A DNA stretch of 64,000 nt from contig CM046305.1 of the NCBI GenBank assembly GCA_025267735.1, positions 35,981,108 through 36,045,107 on the forward strand. Reading direction: 5' to 3'. The stretch comes from Mactra quadrangularis (lineage: Eukaryota > Mollusca > Bivalvia > Venerida > Mactridae). Below the pieces are notes generated by a model. It did not search any database. It was not told the DNA's origin and saw nothing but the letters and a program-made list of their open reading frames with translations. Below are positions 57,893 through 64,000 of the stretch, piece after piece (positions within the stretch are counted from its first letter, which is position 1; each line of letters starts with the position of its first letter). The translations under genes and the position numbers were made by a program.

Positions 57893-60800
57893 CTATGCTT
57901 TCTTGGTAAATTGTTCAGGATAGTTAATAGGATCTCCGCCATCATATCCTTTATATTTCCGTTTAAATTTAATACTAGACACAACAGTTTTTCTACCAGG
58001 AAATGCTGTAACACCATCAAATATTTTATCGGTATCAGGATGAAATCTAATATAATCCTGATTGATGTGTAGATTCTTGGGAACCTCAACTCTTGATAAA
58101 TCTTCCAGTGGCGAGGTATCTTTAACTTCTATATTAAAATATTTAACAACATCTTCTACTGTATTTATATTATTTAACTCTATGTTTGGTATATCATGAT
58201 CTAACTCATACATCAGCTGCGTAAGAAACTGAAATATGAAATAAAGTTTTGGTTATAAATCAATTATAATTCATTCATTTTTTAATATCAAGGTTTCTAT
58301 AGGGATACATATTCACCTCTATTGTCTAAGGACCAACTAGGCTTCTAACTTGCAAGTTTTCAGGGGCCAAGTTTTACAATTTTTACCTACAGGACCCAAA
58401 CTATACTGGGACAATTTTAAGTGCTTTAAAGATAGTACAAAACATAACATTTACAGTCCTCTGCATGGTACATGTCCAGTCTTAAATTCATTGATTTGAT
58501 CTTCACTTTCATATACATACATAAGATTTCCAGGACCAAGGTGGGGCATACTTTCTTGGAGCTTGATCATAAAAAAAATACAGCCATTTTTCCTCCAACC
58601 ACTGATTCTAAATCATGTAGGACAGTAGTCAGTCACTGATAAAAGTATGTGCCTAGTAGTTAGTTAACAGCTAAATCTAGAGATTTAGCCTTTCCAGGAA
58701 CAGTGAGTAGGTGGACTGACCAGCATGATATAACCTATTCCAATTGTTGCTACGCCGTTAAACCCAACAAACAAACAGATTTCCAGAAAATGCTTAATAA
58801 TTTCAGTATCAATATGAAGGCCTGGGTCTGTCTAATGTTAGTTTTAGTCGCCAAGATGAATATCTACTGGCAATGGATTAATGGGGAATTTGTATCCAAG
58901 TTTCCAAAGATATACACATCTTTATACAAAAAGTATATCAGTAGGGAATACTTCCCGTTCGGGAAACAAGGGGATTCCCCTTCAGTGCTTCCCGATCGGG
59001 CAGCAAATGTCAAAATGTTTCCCGATCGGGAAGGATTTTGGCCTTTTTTGACGTACCTTACCAAAAATGGCCGCTGCATAAAAGTATTTGACCTACAAAA
59101 ATATGATAAACATCATCTGATACAGGAAAGATGTATCTAAAATCCTACCGAGTCGTTTTCTTTTAAAATGCTTACAATTAAAATAATCTGAAATTGAAAT
59201 TCAGACACTTCAAAGGAAAATGTTGTTTCCCGTTCTGGAAACATTGCTTCCCGATCAGGAAGCAAGTTATACTATTTGTAATATAGTTTGTATGTAATGC
59301 AAAACTAATTTCTGCAAAAGACATGTCTATTTTGTGAAGAATTAGAGGCTGTATAACCCAGTCGAAAAATGGTCAAACACATACACTTTGAATAAACATT
59401 CTGATTTTCTACAAGAATAATCTGATCAAAACAAAATAAATTGTCCAATTTATTTTTTATTTATGTACATAGTTGTGAATATATTTAGTTATATGAACTC
59501 TAACATTCAAATACCACAGCATTTGATTAATTTGACAAATCTGTAAGTTCATCATAATTTTATTACATTTATTAAAATGAGCCAAGGTGTTCGTGGTTGT
59601 CAAATGTTAGTACTTAAGTCAATTGTAGATGGCTGAACTTACTATGGGTTTTTTTCCATTACACTACATATATGTACATGATTATAACCAGACGAGCTAA
59701 GCAGTATCTTGCCAAAACAAAAAGCAAACAAGGATGGAATTAAAATAACCATTTCTTCACTCATTTAGCTTGTAAAAATAGTTTTAACAATTCTGCTCCA
59801 ACTTAATTTTTATAGCAAAAGATATACTTATGACCGCCAGGTATCATTGCTTACTCCCAATAGTCCAGTTTTACTGGAAATGCAATAATTTAAGTTAATG
59901 TATAATAATAGGAAATTGTAAGAAATGAATTTAACCACATTTACATTTTATGTTAGTGTTTATTGATAAGTTTTATCAGTTTGTATATGTCAAAATTGCT
60001 AAGTATACCGTTGGTCAAGATTAGTTGGTAGCATACTAATCTTCTGATTGAGGGTTGTGGAGCTTGGTCATGAGATAATTTCTACGACTATTCTCCCTGT
60101 CACCACTGATTTTAAATCATGTTAAGCAGCTGTCAGTAACTGACCAAGTATGTGCTTAGTAACTAGTGAACTGCTCAGTTCAGAGATTTAGCCTCTCCAA
60201 AAACAGTGAGTATGTTGACTTACAGCTGTAATATGAAACATGACATAAACAATGTGTTGCTACAGTGTATTGTTTGTTTTTTCTCAACTGTCTAAACGTG
60301 AATAATTTTCCCGATCAGGAAGCAAGTTATACTATTTGTAATCAATGCAATATTTCCATTAACATAAAAAGATGCCTATTGCTGAAGTTTTATTTGCATT
60401 ACATACAAACTATATTACAAATAGTATAACTTGCTTCCTGATCGGGAATCAATGTTTCCAGAACGGGAAACAACTTTTTCCTTTGACGTTTCTGAATTTC
60501 AATTTCAGATTATTTTAATTGTAGGCATTTTAAAAGAAAACGACTCGGTAGGATTTTAGATACATCTTTCCTGTATCAGATGATGTTTTTCATATTTTTG
60601 TAGGTTAAATACTTTTATGCAGCCGTCATATTTTGTAAGGTACATCAAAAAAGGCCAAAATACTTCCTGATCGGGAAGCATTTTGACATTTGCTGCCCGA
60701 TCAGGAAGCACTGAAGGGGAATCCCCTTGTTTCCCGAACGGGAAGTATTCCCTACTGTATATGGAAACAAACATATTTGCATACTTATTGTATATCAAAA

Positions 60801-62603
60801 CAAATACTGCATACATGCTTTTATGTGCTTTATGGAATAGTGTATTAACAAATCCTCCAACAACAATTTACCAACTAGTGAATATTCTAATGCAGATTAG
60901 CAGGGCACTGCTTTCTGTCCCCTTTTTTCTCCCAGTCCATTTTTGCTCCTCCTTATGGAAAAATAGTTACTTAGCAACACCAACCCTTTGACATGTCTTG
61001 CCCTTGCCTCCCTATCCTTTTCCAATATCTAGAATAATCACTACCAATAATCATGAAAGCAATTACACATATAAAATGTAGTAAGTTCTTACATCAAATT
61101 TCTTTATTCTATTATCTAATTTAATATTCAACCAATCTTCTTTATCACCAAAATGATCTATAGCAGCAAATCTAACAAATTCTTCAACATTTCTTTGTGG
61201 TTTATATGACTTTACTTCTTCTATACTCCTGTAATATAAATATTGATTTGTAATATAAATATTGTTTTGTAATATAAATATTTAAATATAATATAAATAT
61301 TGTTTTGTAATATAAATATTGTTTTGTAATATAAATATTGATTTGTAATATGAATATTGATTTGTAATATAAATATTGGTTTGTAATATAAACAAAGATT
61401 TATAATATAAACAATGATTTGTAATATAAATATTGATTTGTAATATAAATTTTGTTATGTAATATAAATATTGATTTGTAATATAAATATTGATTTGTAA
61501 TATAAATTTTGTTATGTAATATAAATATTGACATTTTGTAGTCTGGATTTCATGCTTTGGGCATAAAAAGAGTTCTGGTTTGATTTCATTTCCCCAAAAA
61601 GCAAGGTAGGCATTATTTATTTTTTGCCTAAGTTCAGTGATATAATAAAATCTGTTTCATTTAGGGTCTCCTATAAACTAGTACTGTAGTTATGCATTTA
61701 CAAAAAGTATAAGAGCTTCAAATAGAAAATATGGTCATTTAATTAGTCCAACCCCATTTTATTTTGCTATTTTGACAAACCATCAAACTTGGTTTGAAAA
61801 AATATGTTTTTTTGTAAAAAAAAGAATTTGTCTGGTAACCTGAAACAACTATTTTTTAGGGTGAAGAGAACATCTAAGTACAAAAATTTGTACTTTCCCC
61901 AAGTCATCAGGTAACTGTTACCTTTCTGTCAATACCACAGTCTTTGTCTTAACCAACTAGCCAGAAGCATGGGGCTAGCGAAAATGAATTTGGGCTAAAG
62001 AAAATATTCATATTTTACATTCACAATCTGATTTTTATTTAATCCACTAGGTTAAAAAACTACATGGTTTACAACTATTGAATGAGTATAATAAGTCAAA
62101 AGCAGGGCCTAAGCTCCCAGGGCTCCTACCCAGTCACTTTATACATAAAAATATTTTCCGCTCAAGCTCCTATCAAGCAGCTAACTAATATTTTATAATT
62201 CCCTGTTATATATTCAATATGTTGTAATCAGAGCTTTTTTTTAGTACTTGGGGAAGGGGCCTGGGCCTTTTTATAAATAGAACATTTGGGGAAATTTTAT
62301 CAAAATTTCATTGAAGGGGGAACAAAATATCCAAGGTAAACTCATAATTTGGGGAAAACTGCATGATTTTAAAGAAATTTCAAGAGGGGAAGGTGCCTGT
62401 TAACGACCCCTGTTATATAAGGAAAAAAAGGCCTGGTAATATAGAAACAAATCTTACAATCTTTTTCTAAATCTTCTAACTTGACTAGAAGTATCTTTTG
62501 TATCCAAGGTGACTATGTCCTCTTCTTTCTCAGCTTTTTGTTCCTCTTTTTGTCTTTGTAGAAATTTTAATTTGTTCAAAAAACCCATTTGTCTTGCTTG
62601 TAT
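57893..62603 (-). CDS. MRPL50: MRPL50: mitochondrial large-subunit protein mL50, 5' end uncertain
   Basis: Exons in coding order: 62603-62458, 61228-61093 and 58228-57893. Phases agree (the TT|G codon at the first junction, phase 0 at the second). From the first in-frame ATG (62588) the product is 200 aa. The first exon begins with an AG acceptor and is open upstream of that ATG (IQARQ), so a further 5' exon with the mitochondrial targeting sequence probably exists. Conserved features: KPQRNVEEFVRFAAIDHFG, KFDFLTQLMYELDHDIPN, TVEDVVKYFNIEV and VEVPKNLHI. These align with vertebrate mL50 in order and spacing. A C-terminal extension (TAFPGRKTVVSSIKFKRKYK) goes beyond the ~158-residue human protein. 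mL50 is a structural component of the mitochondrial ribosome. The 2.9-kb intron between the last two exons is packed with repeats. Confidence 0.85.
58545..58795 (+). mobile_element. SINE family E, copy 2
   Basis: Shares AGTATGTGCCTAGTAGTTAG, AGAGATTTAGCCTTTCCAGG and the tail region GTTGCTACGCCGTTAAACCC plus AACAAACAAAC with 43415-43661. It lies on the opposite strand to MRPL50. Confidence 0.75.
58935..60760. mobile_element. Inverted-repeat element with CCCGATCGGG palindromes
   Basis: The left arm 58935-59303 and right arm 60393-60760 are inverted copies of about 368 bases with high identity. Each arm holds five 14-base palindrome-like sites of the TTCCCGATCGGGAA type (left arm at 58952, 58989, 59019, 59227 and 59248), grouped near its two ends. 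The 1.1-kb loop contains a SINE (59990-60262) and a partial third copy of the arm's inner end (60308-60342). Open frames across the arms are artefacts. Lies in an MRPL50 intron. Confidence 0.8.
59990..60262 (+). mobile_element. SINE family E, copy 3
   Basis: Has a tRNA-like head (GTTGGTCAAGATTAGTTGG), then GAGCTTGGTCATGAGATAAT, AAGTATGTGCTTAGTAACTA, CAGAGATTTAGCCTCTCCAA and a decayed tail. Inserted within the 58935-60760 element. Confidence 0.7.
60878..61041. mobile_element. MITE related to 38978-39150
   Basis: GTGAATATTCTAATGCAGAT ... TAGCAGGGC at the left and CTAGAATAATCAC at the right match the 38978-39150 copy. Ends 52 bases from the MRPL50 exon donor at 61093. Confidence 0.6.
61231..61528. 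repeat. 20-base minisatellite ending at an MRPL50 splice acceptor
   Basis: About 15 units of TTGTAATATAAATATTGATT with variants. On the minus strand the last unit's TTTATATTACA runs straight into the G of the acceptor AG used for the 61228-61093 exon. Confidence 0.9.
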
Positions 62604-62805
62604 CTAAAACAGAGAAAACTATCAAAGTACTGATGGTTCAGGAACTCATTGAATTGAAATAATGTTTGTAGTGTTTTATACTGTACTGTAGTGTCAAGGG
62701 CCGCAACTGTACATTGAGTTTCTGCTAATTTTGCGAGCATTATCTTTCTTGGTTTTGAAAGAATGAAAACAAGTAAGAGCCAGTGTAAATAAAAATTATG
62801 AAGTT

Positions 62806-63218
62806 CAGGGCTTTTACTGTGTGTTTTTGGAAAAAGGCCCCTGCCCAAATTGGGAATTTTTAACGCTGTAAAAAGTCCGATTTGGGAAAAATATCGACAA
62901 ATGGAAATTTCATCATTAATTTTTCTGCATTAAATCTTTATATGCTTTGCTTCGGTGTCTCTGAAAGTGTTGCAGTGCCAGTGCTCTTAAAGAGTTTGTT
63001 CTGACAGTTCAGTGAGGCGTTCAATGCGAATTCCCATGTATTTATTATTTTTACATGAAATCTGGTGGTTTCTATTGTACTGACAAGACATCCTGTTCAA
63101 AGGGAATTATTTTAACCAGATTGGGATTTTTTTTCTTGAAATTGGGAAAAATGGTTGTTATTTGGCATTGGGAACGGGGCCCATATTTGGCCCCATGAGA
63201 TAGGCTGAAAAAGCCCTG
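62806..63218. mobile_element. CAGGGCTTTT-ended transposon fragment
   Basis: CAGGGCTTTTACTG faces TGAAAAAGCCCTG inverted, with GAAGTT outside both ends (62800-62805, 63219-63224). The interior repeats AATTGGGAA-type words. Probably hAT-like and non-autonomous; a related GGGGAA-rich segment lies at about 62240-62410. Confidence 0.65.
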
Positions 63219-63514
63219 GAAGTTGTACACTGATGGATTGGTCTTCAATACAGTTCAATGTTAATAAATCAAGACTGTAAAATCCACTAGCCTGTTTGCT
63301 CTGCATATTATAGGTCCCCTTCCTGATTTATATTGTAGGGCTAGTTGAAATTTAAGATTCTTACAGCTGTGAAAACCAGTATTAGGCATTATAATACAAG
63401 GAGTTAACGGAAAAAAAATAATCAATTGGTTATTGTATCCTGGATTAAATATAGTACATTATGAATAAAATATTTGCAACTGTAGGGAGACAGAAGCTTT
63501 TTTATTCTGGTTTA

Positions 63515-63735
63515 GGCCACAACAAGTTGATCATATGTTCTATGGATTTTTCTGAATAAAAATGGGGCGAGCGAGCGTAGAAAAAAAAGAAAAAGACTTT
63601 ATTCACTTGCTTTATATAGCGGTTCGAAGAAATTTTTATAAGCGAGCAAGGAAATAAAAATATCTTTTTTTGTAAAAACAGTCAAAATCAAGGTGCGAGC
63701 GAATCCATAGAACATATGATCAATTTGTTGTGGCC
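63515..63735. mobile_element. Harbinger-like MITE, TTA TSD
   Basis: Inverted ends of about 34 bases, starting GGCCACAACAA, with GATCATATGTTCTATGGATT shared by both. TTA flanks each side. A relative is at 17620-17805, and a one-ended trace (CATATGATCAATTTGTTGTT) at about 29545. Confidence 0.85.
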
Positions 63736-64000
63736 TTATCATCTAAGTGAAGAAACATACCACAAAGTATGTCAACAGTTGTCCAATTATTTGTCCTGTT
63801 CTGAAGCATTCAACTTCTTTTTAATATAAAATGAACAAATTTCAGAGTATGCCATATTCTGAATATGTGTCTTTCAGACAATTATGAAGTACTTTAATCC
63901 AAAGTTTTTCATACAGAAGGGAGGAAATATTTTATGACTTGCTTCAATTGAGTAAGGAAGAGTAGAAAATACATGGAATAAAAGGATGATGTACAAATAA

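Noticed and set aside
58703..59140. 145-codon open frame
   Set aside because: Runs from a SINE tail into the inverted-repeat arm; a nearly identical frame appears in the other arm (60556-60816) because the arms are copies.
61231..61528. CRISPR-like array
   Set aside because: Units are directly adjacent without unique spacers, and the genome is eukaryotic; it is a minisatellite.

Overview
This window is eukaryotic and most likely from a bivalve or other mollusc. It is AT-rich, its genes are split into many short exons with GT-AG introns, and the introns are full of small transposons, tRNA-derived SINEs and LTR-retroelement debris. Several repeats look like families common in bivalve genomes, for example the element opening with a CCCCCGCTTCGAAG motif and carrying a TCCGTCCG run at 45.6 kb. 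Placement below phylum level is inference. All exon models are read by eye from reading frame, splice signals and family resemblance; no search was run.

Four conserved protein-coding genes can be reconstructed. AIP (+, 6192-13679, 6 exons, 328 aa) is an FKBP-like/TPR co-chaperone. GLE1 (+, 32559-47787, 13 exons, 696 aa) is the nuclear-pore mRNA-export factor. YDJC (-, 50176-53554, 5 exons, 348 aa) is a ChbG/YdjC-type carbohydrate deacetylase, tail-to-tail with GLE1. MRPL50 (-, 57893-62603, three exons seen, 5' end uncertain) is mitochondrial ribosomal protein mL50. In every internal model the codon phase carries across each junction and the total length is a multiple of three. The four genes are unrelated in function.

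Between AIP and GLE1 (about 14-32 kb) lies a graveyard of mobile elements. A DNA transposon with 9-bp target duplications (14870-16198) keeps two exons of a CxxC...CxxC protein, and an internally deleted sister sits at 30644-31039. Two hAT-type elements with perfect 8-bp duplications follow. On the minus strand come a broken transposase-like gene (about 19800-21200), a broken DUF6589 gene (21833-23498) and a decayed Gypsy-type retroelement (about 23505-29390). The retroelement lacks its reverse-transcriptase core but keeps gag, protease, RNase H and integrase. It also shows three unusual additions: a helix-hairpin-helix-like N-terminal ORF, a PHD-finger-like segment after the integrase, and a third ORF with a C2H2-like motif that stops just inside a TatD-nuclease-like start.

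The rest is repeats. These include a foldback element with minisatellite arms (1188-2323), short palindromes sharing their ends (5212 and 34211), many TA-flanked Tc1/pogo-like and TTA-flanked Harbinger-like MITEs, six or more SINE copies, and a 1.8-kb inverted repeat studded with CCCGATCGGG-type palindromes in an MRPL50 intron. Repeats also touch splice sites: a duplicated GLE1 acceptor, a duplicated GLE1 donor, and an MRPL50 acceptor fused to a minisatellite.
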